From Pararge aegeria (taxonomy: Eukaryota; Arthropoda; Insecta; Lepidoptera; Nymphalidae): a DNA stretch of 64,000 nucleotides. This document shows positions 38,715-50,784 of this stretch, in pieces. The translations under genes were made by a program, and so were the position numbers. How positions within the stretch are numbered: position 1 is the stretch's first letter; every line of letters begins with the position of its first letter. The notes below the pieces were generated by a model. The model saw nothing but the letters and a program-made list of their open reading frames with translations. It was not told the origin of the DNA and made no database searches. The stretch is from positions 5,714,001 through 5,778,000 of the forward strand of contig NC_053201.1 of assembly GCF_905163445.1 (NCBI RefSeq), read 5' to 3'.

Positions 38715-38835
38715 AAGTTCTAGAAGGTAAAATAGTTGGGAAGAGATCTCCAGGACGTCAGAGACCCAAATGGTTGGACGATATAAGGGCTAATGTATCG
38801 GACTTATCAAAATACCTAGCCATCCACTGACCACA
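38715..38835 (+). repeat. RTE-like LINE C-terminal fragment
   Basis: The plus frame reads GKRSPGRQRPKWLDDIR and stops soon after. It matches the basic GRP-x-x-W-x-DDI block of RTE ORF2. Confidence 0.6.
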
Positions 38836-39487
38836 TTTTAATATTTTAATTTAATAATGAACTAAGCAAAAGTTATATACATATTAGTTTAACAAAAGTC
38901 AATCTATAATAATGATGATAATATGGGATAATATATGGTATTTGTCAACCAACCATAAATAAATTCACGTTCTATTTGCCCTTTAAAATATTCCTGTGAC
39001 CTATTTAGTGTTAAATGTCGGAGCGCGCCGATGAAATGCTTTCTTATTATCTCAAAAAGGTCAAACGTAGTCTTTTATGTTTACAGATTGTTACAAAGGG
39101 CGTCTTCCAAGAGCTTGTTTTTTGGAATACATTTGATTAAATATGTAATCAAACTGAAGATACAGTTTTTTGTTCGGGTATTTTTTGCTGGTAACAGACT
39201 GGTTTCGTTCGTGTGGCGGATTAGGTTAGGGTGGAGTGCTAGGGATCTAAGATGGGAGGAAAAGTCATTTTAAGGGCGTTTCCGGCCAACATGGACTGCA
39301 GCGCAGCTTACGTTTGTAAATTTGGGTAGTCGGACCCGGGAAGTAAGTCGTGGTAGAGCTTTATATGACAGAGCTTTTCCGGCGAAGTACTATTACTTTT
39401 GTTTTCCTTATCCTAAGGTTGCCTGGAAGAGATCGCTACAAAGTGATAAGGCCGCCTTTTGTATACTTCTTCTGTCTGTGTTTTCTT

Positions 39488-39755
39488 TGACGGCCGATTG
39501 GCGCAGTTTGCAGCGACCCTGCTTTCTGAGTCCAAGGCCGTGGGTTCGATTCCCACAACTGGAAAATGTTTGTGTGATGAACATAAATGTTTTTCAGTGT
39601 CTGGGTGTTTATATGTATATTATAAGTATTTATGTAAATTATTAATAAAAAATATTCATCAGTCATCTTAGTACCCATAACACAAGCTACGCTTAAATTG
39701 GGGCTAGATGGCGATGTGTGTATTGTCGTAGTATGTTTATTTGTTTATTTATTTT
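39488..39755 (+). repeat. SINE family 1, full-length copy inside a LINE-type tail
   Basis: Head TGACGGCCGATTGGCGCAG, B-box GGGTTCGATTCCC and tail are present. The flanking text to left (39410-39485) and right (39756-39815) looks like one interrupted LINE 3' UTR. Confidence 0.8.
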
Positions 39756-40204
39756 ATTCTTCTTCTGTATTTTTATTTGTGTGCAAATAAAGAGTATAAA
39801 TAAATAAAAAATATACTACCACCATGCTAATTTCTCCCGATAAGCAGTTTCAATGCAGCATTTCGGTCTGAAAGGCGTAGGTGCCGGTGTGATAGCAGAA
39901 ACATGAGTCTTCACATTTACGCTTCAGGTGGGTGGATAGGCCAACGCTTTGCAGGATATGTTTCTTGCATGCCGTGCGAAGTGTTGCTCTGTTTATAGAC
40001 GATGGTTTTCCACTTACCATCAGGTGGGCTATCTGCTTGGTCCATCAATTATTAACTACTAGATGCCCTGAGGCTTATCTCGCGTAATTTTGGGAAGCAG
40101 CGTACTGCTACATGCTAGTCTACACCTATAATATATGAGATTTTTATTTTTTTTTAATAAACATTTTTTTATCTTACGTAATTTTTTTTTTCAATGATAA
40201 GTAT

Positions 40205-40336
40205 ATTATATTATTTCTCTCTCTTTCTCTACCTCCAAGAATTTGTATAAAAAGTTTCATGAAGATCGGTTCAGTAGTTTTCGCGTGAAAGCGTAACAAA
40301 CAAACTTACATTAACATTTATAATATTAGTAGGGAT
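40205..40336 (-). mobile_element. Helitron-like 5' fragment
   Basis: It matches the 5' part of the 14332 family in reverse (AAAGCGTAACAAACAAACTT, ATTAGTAGGGAT). Related pieces are near 41,880-41,995 and 59,790-59,900. Confidence 0.4.
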
Positions 40337-40509
40337 AATTAAAAAAAAGTCCATCTGTCTTAAAAAAATAGGAACACTCGCCAGCGCCTGCCTTGATCTT
40401 CTGGTGTCTATAAACTTAAGTGGACGTTTCCACCTCAACTTAAAGCCGCATATGAAGCAATGATAGCCTAGAATTAAAAACATACAGAAGCCGTTTATAC
40501 GACTAATTC

Positions 40510-40640
40510 AAGCATTAGGTTTCGCGCCAGCTCTTCTGTGGAATTCTGCCTTCCGAACCGGTGGTAGAGTCACAGAGTTTTCTAAAATAGCTTTGGCCCA
40601 CTTGAAATAGGTACATGAATTTTGATTTTTTTAATTATAA
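40510..40640 (+). repeat. LINE family A 3' UTR remnant
   Basis: It contains GCCAGCTCTTCTGTGGAATT, CCGAACCGGTGGTAGAGTC and a degraded CACTTGAAATAG tail. No coding part is left. Confidence 0.6.
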
Positions 40641-41489
40641 TTTTCAATCGATACAAATAAACTTCGCGGTAGTACTTCCTCGGATGACCTCTGTCACAAA
40701 AAAGCTCTGCTACTAACGGAATGGGAGTGATACATATGACCTCTAACTGTACCTTTTTATTCCAAACAACGTAGTGTTCGTATCCCCTTTGTTCAAAACG
40801 AACAAAGGCACAGAGTAAAAAGAATTAAAAGTACATTTTAAAAAAGATATCGTAGAATTTTTGCAACGCTGTCAATATTCAGTGCACAAAAGGGTGGTCT
40901 GAAGTATCATATCTACTTGTTGTATACTCCACCCCTTTACGTGCAGTGAGTAAGTGAAGCGAAATATACCAATACTAAGTAATAGGTATATGAAGTTCTA
41001 ACGAGTTTTTTAAAACAACCTTTTCACCAAGTGTCATGCTATTTTTTTTAGTAGAATAAGTTCACCCCGAGTTACGAGTATAAACATTAATTACCAACGG
41101 ATCGTAGTAGTAGAAACTTTGAGTTTGAATTTTGCTATTTATACACGAAGTTTTTTTTTTGTAGTACTACAGTGACCTATTTAATTGATCCCATGTGTTG
41201 CCACGTAGATTAACTGGGTCACTGTATTGATTGGTATAAAATAATAAACAATATAGGCTTATGTGTAAAAAGCATCCTATATCGAGTGTCACCGGTGCGG
41301 TGCGGCGGTGGTATCAATTCAATCAATTGTGATCGTTTCATGGACAAAAAATAATAAAACTAACTACTACTATCAGACCAGTTGCTACCAAATTTTTAGA
41401 TGCATAAATTAATGTACCCACGGTGAAATAGTATGAACGAGTATTTTAGTTTGCAATTACGTGTAAACTGAAAATAAAGTGAAAAAAAT

Positions 41490-41842
41490 GAGTGTTTGTA
41501 TTAAGCGAAAGCTTATAGAAAAGTCCTATTATAGTATAAAGGATTACGTAAACGATAAAAAAGCTTGGGTGTAAACAATTGCAGGTTGCTTCTTAAATTT
41601 TTTCTAATGACAATGTGAGATGGTGATAACAAAAAGAACACCCGGCTAAGTTTGTTGTGGGCTTCTTCTTAGACCAGGGCGCGATTGGAACCCTCGTAGC
41701 TTTAGTTTTAAGTTTACGATTGTAGTTATCGCCATCACTACACACTGCTATGTACACATTTTGTATACAATAACGCATCAAAAGTGCCATCTATGTGCCT
41801 ATTTGAATAAAGGAATATTTGACTTTAACTTTGACTTTAAAG
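41490..41842 (+). repeat. LINE family B 3' end with TTTGACTTTAA tail
   Basis: Coding remnant (SYYSIKDYVNDKKAWV, then TAA at about 41573), the shared UTR block (GTGAGATGGTGATAAC ... GCCATCACTACAC), then TTTGAATAAAGG and a TTTGACTTTAACTTTGACTTTAA-type tail. This is the best-preserved family B 3' end here. Confidence 0.7.
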
Positions 41843-42554
41843 ATTTTTACGGATTTAAGCCTATGTGTGAATTATAATATATCCATTAAAAATTTCAGTC
41901 AAGTCCGTTTTATAGTTTTAGCGTGGAAGAGTAACAAACATCCATAAATCCTCACACACAAATTTTCACGTTTATAACAATAGTAGGATAATTTAGACTT
42001 TGTGTAGATCGGTAAGATAAAAAAGACTGTTGGAGCTCGACGATAAAAAAACCACGGTCTATTGTTCCTCGGTAAGTAGTGCTTGTATACTTTGGGTGCT
42101 TTATATTGAGAAGGTCGTGCGGTACACGAATTTCGCGCTGTCAAGTGTATTGAGGCTCAAAATTGTTCTATACAAAGGTGAACATCACTCTCAGATTATT
42201 ATTGCCCTATATCACCGACATATTTTCTCTTAGGAGTGAGGGAATTAGAGTTTAGAACATGCTCTTATTCCTATGACCTTATGTCATCATCATCATCTGC
42301 AGCCTAATAATATTCTATGCTGGGCACAGGCATATATAAGAAGATATAAATTTATATGTATACATATAGATAGATATATATTTATATATAGATATTTTCC
42401 TATAAGAAACGGTTTAAGACCATAGATCCACCACACTGCTTTGGTGGGATTTAACGACAGTTAAATGATAATAACCGCGACCGCCGTCTTAATGTGTTCT
42501 CCGAGGCACGGGGGCTGACACCGCCAACTTCCTAACTCCGAGCTGGTACCGAAA

Positions 42555-42795
42555 AAATACAATACCTTATATAATAAGGACGTGGGCCGGACATATAGCT
42601 CGGAAGGCTCTTGGTGCAAACGTCTCCTCGAATGGAAGCCATAGGGAAAAAGCCGACCAAGGTCGACCACAAATGCGCGGCTACGTGAAGAAGGTAGCCG
42701 GTTCGAATTGAATCCACAAAGCTCAAGCTCTGTTGCGAGAAGTCGAAGATGTCAAAGGAGGCCTACACCAAATAGGTCGAAAAAGGCTGAAGAAA
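42555..42795 (+). repeat. Degraded RTE-like LINE C-terminus
   Basis: The plus frame has RTWAGHIARKALG, then QGRPQMRGYVKKVAG and a stop, with decayed text to about 42790, where the LINE A tail starts. Confidence 0.55.
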
Positions 42796-42807
42796 ATACC
42801 TTATATA

Positions 42808-45475
42808 TTCAAATTCAAATTCAAATTCAAATTCATTTATTTCAAGTAGGCCTACTTTATAAGCACTTTTGAAACGTCAAGTATGCATGTTTGTGTGACT
42901 CTACCACCGGTTCGGAAAGCAGATTCTACCGAGAAGAGCCGGCAAGAAACTCAGTAGTTGCTCTTTTCCAACATCAACATTTACAATCATTTTGCTATCT
43001 TGCGGGAGATGAGAGCGAGGCTGGCTGCTTCCATTCTACCTTGTCATTGAGGAATTCATCAAATGTATAGTAACCTCGCTGTACTAGATGCGTTTTTACA
43101 CATTTTTTAAATGTATGCATTGGTAGGTCAAGAATTTCCTTAGGAATCATGTTGTAAAAGCGTATACTCAACCCCACAAAGGAGTTCTGCACCTTTCGCA
43201 GACGATATGCAGATATCACTAATTTATGACCGTTTCTGGTAAGTCGATTGTTAATTTCAGCTTTTGATTTATAAAGAGTAATATTTTGCCTCACAAAGAC
43301 TATATTACTATAAATGTATTGCGAAGCTACTGTAAGAATACCTATTTGTTTAAATTTTTCACGAAGCGATTCGCGTGATCCAAGTTTATATATTGATCGT
43401 ACGGCTCTTTTCTGTAGTATAAATATACTTTCAATATCTGCAGCTTTTCCCCACAGCAAGATCCCATAGGACATAATACTGTGAAAGTATGCGAAATAAA
43501 CAAGCCTAGCTGTTTCAACATCGGTAAGCTGTCTAATTTTCCTGATTGCATATGCAGCTGAGCTGAGTTTACTCGCTAGGCTTTCTATATGGGTACCCCA
43601 CTGTAGCTTACAATCTAAGGTCACTCCTAGAAAAACAGTGGAGTTTTCTATTTTAAGTGTTTCTCCATTTATTATGATGTTTTTATCAATTTTTTTTACG
43701 TTAGGCAAAACAAATTCCAAACACATAGTTTTTTTTGCATTTAAAAGTAAGTTATTAACAGTAAACCAGTCTGACACATGTGACAAAGCACGGTTTACGT
43801 CGTCAAAATTATCTTTGTTTCTATCAGTCTTAAAAATGAGAGATGTATCATCTGCGAACAGTACAATCTCACAAGTGCCCCTGACATGGTGTGGCAGATC
43901 ATTTATATACACCAGAAACAATAAGGGACCCAAAATTGAGCCTTGTGGGACACCCATTAAGGCAGAAGATCCCTTAGACTTTATGTCTTTTACGCATACC
44001 CTTTGAACTCTATCACTTAGATAAGAGGCAATTAAATTGAGTGCAACGTTTTTGATGCCATAGTGGCTTAGTTTTAATAACAACGTTTTGTGTTCAACGC
44101 AATCGAATGCTTTGGACAGATCACAGAAAACACCAATGGCATTCTGCGAACGTTCCCAGGCATCGTAAATATGCTTTATGAGTCTTGCGCCTGCATCCGT
44201 TGTACTACGACCTTTAGTGAAGCCGTACTGCTCCGGATGAAGTAAGTTATTTACATTAAAATGATTTAAAAATTGATAAAGTATAATTTTTTCAAAGACC
44301 TTACTAAGAGTTGGCAAGATTGAAATAGGCCTGTAATTGTTAAGGTCATTTTTATGACCGGATTTAAAAAGGGGTATTAATTTACTACATTTCATTAGGT
44401 TCGGAAAAATACCCATATCAACACATTCATTAAAAATTACAGCTAGATAAGGGGCAATAACGTCAATAATGTTAGAAATGACCATCACCGACATACCCCA
44501 CAGATCACCGGTTTTTTTCAACTTTAATAACCTGAAATTCTTTACAATATCTATTGCAGATATATGTTTAAAATTAAATAAAACATTGCACTCTTTAACA
44601 TTATCTCTCAATATACGCTGAGCTGCTATTGGTGAAGAGCTTAGAGAATCTGTTAACAAAATGGGAACATTCTGAAAGAAGTTTTCGAAAGTATTAGCAA
44701 CCTCCCTGTCAGACGTCACTTTATTGTTATCAACAATAAGTTCAAAATCCACATCACGAGATTTAGTTTTTCCTGACTCGTAATTAACTATTTTCCAGGT
44801 TGTTTGTACTTTGTTATCAGATTTCATTATACTATATTTAATGTGTAGCGATTTCGCATTAGTGCAAACATTCTTAAATATTTTAGAGTATTTTTTTACG
44901 TGTTCTACGAAAGTTGGAGTATGATTAAATTGTTTTTCATCATACAGCTCATACAACTTCTCTCTACTTTTATATATACCTACAGTAGCCCAGTCACTAA
45001 ATTTTAATTTATTACTGACATTGATGTGCTTAAAGTTGAATACTCTATTAAATTCGTTGTTTATAGTATTAAATAGTGCACTATAAAGACTGTCCGGATG
45101 AAAATGTTCGCACGCAATACCAGGGATTTTCGCAGTAATTTCACGTTTGAATCGCATTAATTTAGTCTTAGTTATTGGCCTACACTTTATAATTTGTCTG
45201 CTTTTATTGATAGTATTTAAAACAGTAATAAGTTGACCACAATGATCTGACCTTAAATTATTAATTATTCTTTTATCTAAAATGTCACAACTGAAAAAAA
45301 TATTATCTAAGCAGGATGCTGAAGTTGCAGTTACTCTAGTAGGTTCACTAAAAGTGTGACACAAATTAAAACATTTAAATAAGTTAAGCAATCTAGCAGT
45401 TGTTGCATTTTCTAGTAAAATGTCGACATTGAAATCGCCACATACAATTACTTTTTTAGTAGAAAGACACAAACG
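42808..45475 (-). mobile_element. 5'-truncated non-LTR retrotransposon (LINE family A) with microsatellite tail
   Basis: The element comprises the ORF2 fragment and a 3' UTR from 42994 to about 42808. It ends on the minus strand in repeated TGAATT units (seen as ATTCAA repeats on the plus strand), typical of LINEs that finish in a short tandem tail. The same UTR text (GGCCTACTTGAAAT, CCGGTTCGGA) recurs at 1850-2150, 17365-17440, 40520-40625 and 46200-46560, so this is a family with several copies in the window. Confidence 0.85.
42995..45472 (-). CDS. LINE ORF2 fragment: end of AP-endonuclease plus complete reverse transcriptase
   Basis: This is an 825-codon open frame with no stop or frameshift. 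The first part holds CGDFNVDIL and SDHCGQ, the closing motifs of the APE-type endonuclease. The reverse transcriptase follows, with SKLIPLFKSGHKNDLNNYRPIS, GFTKGRSTTDA, FCDLSKAFDCVEH, GVPQGSILGPLLFLVYINDL and the catalytic FADD. The C-terminus ends YYTFDEFLNDKVEW. The endonuclease start is missing, so this is a 5'-truncated copy that begins near 45,475. It looks Jockey/CR1-like, but the clade is not settled. An intact frame suggests a young insertion. It lies in the putative first intron of synaptobrevin on the same strand. Confidence 0.9.
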   Translation of the reverse strand: MCLSTKKVIVCGDFNVDILLENATTARLLNLFKCFNLCHTFSEPTRVTATSASCLDNIFFSCDILDKRIINNLRSDHCGQLITVLNTINKSRQIIKCRPITKTKLMRFKREITAKIPGIACEHFHPDSLYSALFNTINNEFNRVFNFKHINVSNKLKFSDWATVGIYKSREKLYELYDEKQFNHTPTFVEHVKKYSKIFKNVCTNAKSLHIKYSIMKSDNKVQTTWKIVNYESGKTKSRDVDFELIVDNNKVTSDREVANTFENFFQNVPILLTDSLSSSPIAAQRILRDNVKECNVLFNFKHISAIDIVKNFRLLKLKKTGDLWGMSVMVISNIIDVIAPYLAVIFNECVDMGIFPNLMKCSKLIPLFKSGHKNDLNNYRPISILPTLSKVFEKIILYQFLNHFNVNNLLHPEQYGFTKGRSTTDAGARLIKHIYDAWERSQNAIGVFCDLSKAFDCVEHKTLLLKLSHYGIKNVALNLIASYLSDRVQRVCVKDIKSKGSSALMGVPQGSILGPLLFLVYINDLPHHVRGTCEIVLFADDTSLIFKTDRNKDNFDDVNRALSHVSDWFTVNNLLLNAKKTMCLEFVLPNVKKIDKNIIINGETLKIENSTVFLGVTLDCKLQWGTHIESLASKLSSAAYAIRKIRQLTDVETARLVYFAYFHSIMSYGILLWGKAADIESIFILQKRAVRSIYKLGSRESLREKFKQIGILTVASQYIYSNIVFVRQNITLYKSKAEINNRLTRNGHKLVISAYRLRKVQNSFVGLSIRFYNMIPKEILDLPMHTFKKCVKTHLVQRGYYTFDEFLNDKVEWKQPASLSSPAR

Positions 45476-45489
45476 GCCGGCCCGACAAA

Positions 45490-45570
45490 TTACGGCCCGA
45501 CCTGGGGTTTTGAACCCACAAACTCGTCCTTCGTAGTTGAATATGCATACCTAGTGAGACCAACGAGACA
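45490..45570 (-). repeat. tRNA-like SINE head next to the LINE A 5' end
   Basis: Read on the minus strand, GTCTCGTTGGTCTCACTAGG and GGGTTCAAAACCC sit at A-box and B-box spacing. There is no proper acceptor stem, so this is a tRNA-derived SINE head or relic, not a tRNA gene. Confidence 0.4.
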
Positions 45571-46199
45571 GTTTTTCTAATTTAATTATAATATCTTCTA
45601 ATCTAATAACAGCGTCGGACGAGTCCGACAGCTTCACGTGCTCTTCAAAGCACGTGGTGAGACATCACTTATTATATTTACCCGGATCCATCGGAATACT
45701 CTGATCGTAATGCCAAGTTAAATATCTTATAAGTATAAACTATTGGGCAATCAAATGATAAAAAAACCATTTTAAATTTATAAAAATACGACGGGTATTT
45801 TCAGTGAAAAGTGCGTTCATGCTGAAAAAAACTAAAACTATATTTAAAAAAAAAAAACCGCTCACCCGCGACTTAGTCCACAAACAGATTCTTATATGTT
45901 TTCCAAACAAACTTTCTTTCACTATGCTTGCTAAAAACTATACTCCGACAAACCGCGTCGCCATGCCCGCCTGCTTTCCGTAAGTATGGGGCAATAAAAT
46001 GCATAAAAGATTTTTAAATCAGACTGACATATCCCGAGTTTAGCGCGTTCCAACAATAAAATTTCATCCCCAATCAAACTCTTTTGAGGGTGGAATGTAT
46101 TTTATTATTTAAATGCACAACCTAAATACAAACTTACATCCAAAAATATTGACTTTCATCCCCGATTTAATCCCCTTAGCCTCAAGAATTGGGTTAAAG

Positions 46200-46560
46200 T
46201 TCAGAGATAAGTGCATAATTAATAAGCACTTTTGAAACGTCAAGTCAGTCTGTTTGTAGTGACTCTACCACCGGTTCGGAAGGCAGATTCCACTGAGAAG
46301 AGCCGGCAAGAAATTTAGCAGATTGCTCTTTTCCAACATCATTTTAAAGTTTAACAATCTTTAGAATTTTTCTGTTTTGTGAGAGATGAGAGCGGAGTGG
46401 CGTGCTTCCAAGCAGCCTTGTCGTTAAGGAATTCATCAATCGTGTAGTAACCAAGATTTGTTAAACGTGTTTTAATATATTGTTTAAACTTAGGTAAAGG
46501 TAGATCTAATATTACCTTAGGTATCATGTTATAAAAGCATATACGCATATTCAAACAAAA
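46200..46560 (-). repeat. LINE family A 3' fragment
   Basis: The minus frame gives FYNMIPKVILDLPLPKFKQ and GYYTIDEFLNDKAAWK, ending near 46353, followed by family A UTR down to about 46220. It shares its C-terminal wording (LSSLTKQKNSKDC) with the 1845 copy, so these two are closer to each other than to the 42995 copy. Confidence 0.75.
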
Positions 46561-47534
46561 AATCCACGTCATTACTTAAAAATTAAGTTTTTAGTGAAAT
46601 TTGGAATAAAAAATTTGGCCCAACGAAAAGCTTTCCCGTTTGCACTTTCTACTTAAGAGCTCTTAATTTTAAAATAAGGGTAGGCGCATGCCCTGGCAAC
46701 GGACCAAGTGGTGCTTAGCTCAAGCAACTAGGCGGAACACAGTCCCAAATAACTTAATTAAAAAAATAAAACTACTTAAAACCGGCTAAGTGTGAGTCGG
46801 ACTTGCACACAAGGTTCCGTACAGTATGATACGCTACACAGTACTTATTATTTTTTATTTATTTATTTATTTATACTCTTTATTTGTACACCGCAACGTA
46901 TACGCCGCAACTTTGAGTAAAAAATATAAATTTACTAAAAGACGACGAAGAGGATGAGGGTCGAAGAAGTTTCTTGTTTGCACGACAAACATGACTTACA
47001 GAAGCGGATATAATCGTGTGCGAATACAAATTCACATTCCTGGTTTCTTACTATCATTGCTTAAAGCAGTGATATTATATTGTTGAGTTTTAACTCAAAA
47101 TTAGAATCCTTATTTTTGTTATGTCAAGGTACGCCAAAAAACTGGCGTTTAAAGCCTAATAACCCGTGAAATTATAAATAGTAACATATTAAATCGATGC
47201 CCAATACGGTATTCAGTTGGTATTTAGTTTGTGAACTCAAACCATCATCCCGCATTCACCCGAACGGCCTTTGACCGGTATCTAGTTCAGATCTTATCAG
47301 AGATGTGGCCTTTCTAACGTTTTAATTGTGCAGTAAACGTAACAATTAAACTGTAAAAACATAATAAAACAGTAGGTAAGAAAAAGAGTTTAAGTGCACG
47401 ACAACTACAATATAGCGAGGTACTTATTGTACTAGATTAGATTTTCAAATACTAACTTAATATTATGTATTATAAATTCGAATGTGTGTTTGTCCTTTGC
47501 CCCAACTAAACAACCAATTGATTAGATATAAGTT

Positions 47535-47750
47535 GAAGGCGGACTCCACATACCTTTGAGAACATTATGTGAACTCTCAGGCATGCAGGTTTACTCACGA
47601 TGTTTTTCTTCACCGTCGAAGCAGGTGATATTTTTAATTATTTAAACTCACATAACTTAAAAAAGTTAGAGGTGCGTGCTGGGATTCGAACTCGGCCCCA
47701 CGTAAGTGAAGTCGAGCTCCTACCAAATGCGCTATCACCGCTTCTATCAT
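47535..47750 (-). repeat. SINE family 3 copy, left part missing
   Basis: It contains GGCGGACTCCACATACCTTT, GCATGCAGGTTTACTCACG and an intact head with GGGATTCGAACTC and GCTATCACCGCTT. Confidence 0.65.
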
Positions 47751-48519
47751 AATTAATTTAAATTAATTTAAAAATAGATTCTATTGTCAAACTTCTTTAA
47801 TCACAGATTTCCCAAAGGCTTGTCTGTTCTTTTTTCAAACAAATATAAATCCTTAAAATCATTGGTTACTATTGCAAAAAATGTGTGTGTGTGTCAAATA
47901 CATGGTAGTATGGATTTTTTTATTTTTTTATATTATGTTTTTTTAGTCATTATTATTTAAAAAAATTAGCATTCTGCACTCCTTCTTTAAGTATATATAA
48001 ACTAAAAAAGTGAGTAATTACATACTTACGGTGGAGGTCCACGCAAAAAGGGGTACTAAGTTATTGCATCACGTATTAATATATAGATATTCGATTTAAA
48101 AGAAAACTAATAGGTAAATTCGCGTGTGTTTAATAAAAGCGATCTTTTAATTTACATTGCGTGCTCAAATAGTTGCTTTAACGACCCCTTAGTGCAGCTT
48201 TTTCCACTAAATAACGTATACATCATTACCCCTACTATACTATGTCGTAGCTACGTAGGTATTTAAATGTCATACGATCGAAGCGAAGGTCAAGATATGA
48301 AGCGTTGAAGCGTCACGTCGATATTTCGTTTGACGTAGATTGCTAAGTGTATACTTAGAAATCTGAAATTTATGAAGTTTGTATATCAGTTTTTTTTTCT
48401 TTTTTAATCTTCTATTATTAATACGTGAAGCAAAAACTATGTCAATACGAATTTTCCCAAGAATAAGAGAAAACGTCAGACCAGTAAAAAAGCGTAACAC
48501 ACATTACCATGTATTTGAT

Positions 48520-48520
<1 letters not shown>

Positions 48521-48548
<28 letters not shown>
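48521..48548. repeat. CA microsatellite
   Basis: Uninterrupted CA run. It accounts for a spurious His-Thr reading frame. Confidence 0.9.
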
Positions 48549-48550
<2 letters not shown>

Positions 48551-48713
48551 TATATTATATAGGTATTATTCTTTGTGAAACATTTTTTTGATTATATTTT
48601 TTTTGAAAAAACTTAGGCAAATTAACAATGTAACATTGGCGAAATCTGTGGTTAAAGAAGTCTTTGACAATAGAACCGAAATAATGTTCAAACTTATAAC
48701 CACTAGTTCCACT

Positions 48714-48805
48714 ATTTAGCCCTTGACTGCAATCTCACCTGGTGGTAAGTGATGCTGCAGTCTAAGATGGTAACGGGCTAACCTGTTGTGGGGAACGGCA
48801 GTTAT
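48714..48805 (-). repeat. SINE family 2 tail fragment
   Basis: TAGCCCTTGACTGCAATCTC and TGCAGTCTAAGATGGTAACG, ending at AACCTGTTGTGGGG. Confidence 0.55.
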
Positions 48806-49424
48806 ATTAAACCTAAAACTTTGTATTTAGTAGCAATTAGAACTTAACTTAGTAATTAGGCATTGGTTAATAATATTATCACCAAACGACAAAAATATAA
48901 GTTTGTTTAATTATCATTTTTTAATTCAGCAGAATTCCAGCATCCCATGATATTCCCACGCCGTCTATGATTTGAAAAAAAGTCAAAGTCACATAATTTT
49001 CAAAATAAAACTGTTCCAAATCTTAAAAATTCTCTTATTTTTCGAATTTTAATAAACCTATCTTGAAAAATGAATGTCTGAAATCTTCATTTTTGATTTT
49101 TTTATTCAATTATCATCGGCAACGTGGGAAAACCACGGAATATTGGAATTCTGCGCAGTCACTGGCATCCTCTAGTAAAAATTAAAAACTTGATGGCTCT
49201 ATAAGGCTGGTAGAAAATAATGTATCTGTCATATAATAATAAAATACTATAGACGTGCTCTCCGAGGCATGATTTTGCATAAGTCAAGTAATACACCTCC
49301 TGTCTTGAGAGCAAGTTATTAATAGGTCTGTGCATGTAATTATAATCGTTAAACTCTGATTAGAGCAGCGTGGAGGCTCAGAATTCCTCACTCATAAAAC
49401 GTAAGCCGAATCACTACAGACACC

Positions 49425-49695
49425 ATGGTCTGAAATTATGGTGGGTACTCTTAGGGCAAGAATACTACGCTGGCCAAGTACAGTAGTTAGACTTCATACC
49501 CCTTTTAGAACCATCTGTCGAGCTCTCAGGCATGCAGGTTTCCTCACGACGTTGGCCTTCACAGTTAAAACAAGGCATTAAATATCACTTGTTTTAAATT
49601 TATCCGCACTTAACTTCTAAAAGTTAGAAGTGCTTGCCGGAATCGAACCTCGCCTTAGGGAATGCAAGGCCTACGTCCTAATCAGGCTATCATTC
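49425..49695 (-). repeat. SINE family 3 copy
   Basis: It contains TCAGGCATGCAGGTTTCCTC, GAATCGAACCTCG and AGGCTATCATTC; body partly decayed. Confidence 0.6.
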
Positions 49696-49714
49696 TTTTT
49701 TAGTGTTCCTAGCC

Positions 49715-49989
49715 TTATACACGCATATCTTCTATCTATCTATCTATAAATATAAAAGAGAAAGTGTATGGGTATGTTCCGTATAGGCTCCGAAACGGCG
49801 AGATTTCAATGAAACTTTCAGGGAATCTTCGGATTGACCTGGCGAGTAATCCTGTAAAGTTTAGTGACGATCGGAGCACTCCTATTTTTGAACTGCCAAA
49901 CTGTCAAATACAGCTTGATGATGTAAGTTTATTGTTTAAATAAAATAATGCAAAATCTAGCCCGGCGAAGCGGGCTGGGTACGCTAGTC
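49715..49989 (+). mobile_element. Helitron-like element with GC-rich 3' hairpin and CTAG end
   Basis: It ends with AGCCCGGCGAAGCGGGCT (a hairpin), then GGGTACGCTAG before T. The hairpin a few bases before CTAG is the classic Helitron 3' end. An inverted relative lies at 51863. Confidence 0.6.
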
Positions 49990-50784
49990 TGCGATAAAAA
50001 CTAACTTAGCAAGTTAAAGATACAAAAGCTTCCACGCGTTCAGTAGACTGGTAATCAATCAATGTGTCAAAATCGATACAACTCCACGGGTCAAAGACCT
50101 AGGTGTACACGAGCCCTAGCTTGGCTGAAAATACACTAATCAATATAGACATGGTGTCGACGAAAATAAATATAGCCTTCAAGAACAACTTGTTGTTGCA
50201 TCACCTTAATTAAGTGGATTTTAATTGTCTGTAAACTTTAATGAGACCAAAAAAAAAACAAAGTTCGGATAGAAGCAGGGGGTAACTTTGCGGAAATCCA
50301 TGATATATTATGAAAATGAAGCTTAATTTTGCTATACTCCGCGAAAAGCAGGGGAATCTGTATGGTGTAATTGATATTTCCCCTGTATAGCAAATTGTAT
50401 AAAAGCTGTAAAGAAATATCGATCTTTGTATAAAAGTTACGTGAACGTGCGTTTTTCTTTGATTTAGAAATTATTTCAGTGGTAACATTTATTATTAGGT
50501 TAAATTTTATTAGTATTAGTAACAAGAGGTGAAACCTGAAGTTTAGGTGATTAATTAAGAGAAATAACTTAATTATTACAGCTTGAACAAGAATATGCGT
50601 AGTTTAGTAAAATTAATTTTATAATATCATTTAAATCAAATATAGACAACCGATGATGTTTTAAAGTAAGACAATTGTTTTAAAAGCAGATTTTAGGATC
50701 GAAAATGTATATCATTTTCGATAAACATCGTCAATGTTATAAAAGATCAAACGACGCGTAATATAAGATTCCTTTTGTACTTAC

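Noticed and set aside
48379..48591. His-Thr-repeat open frame
   Set aside because: Translation of a CA microsatellite.
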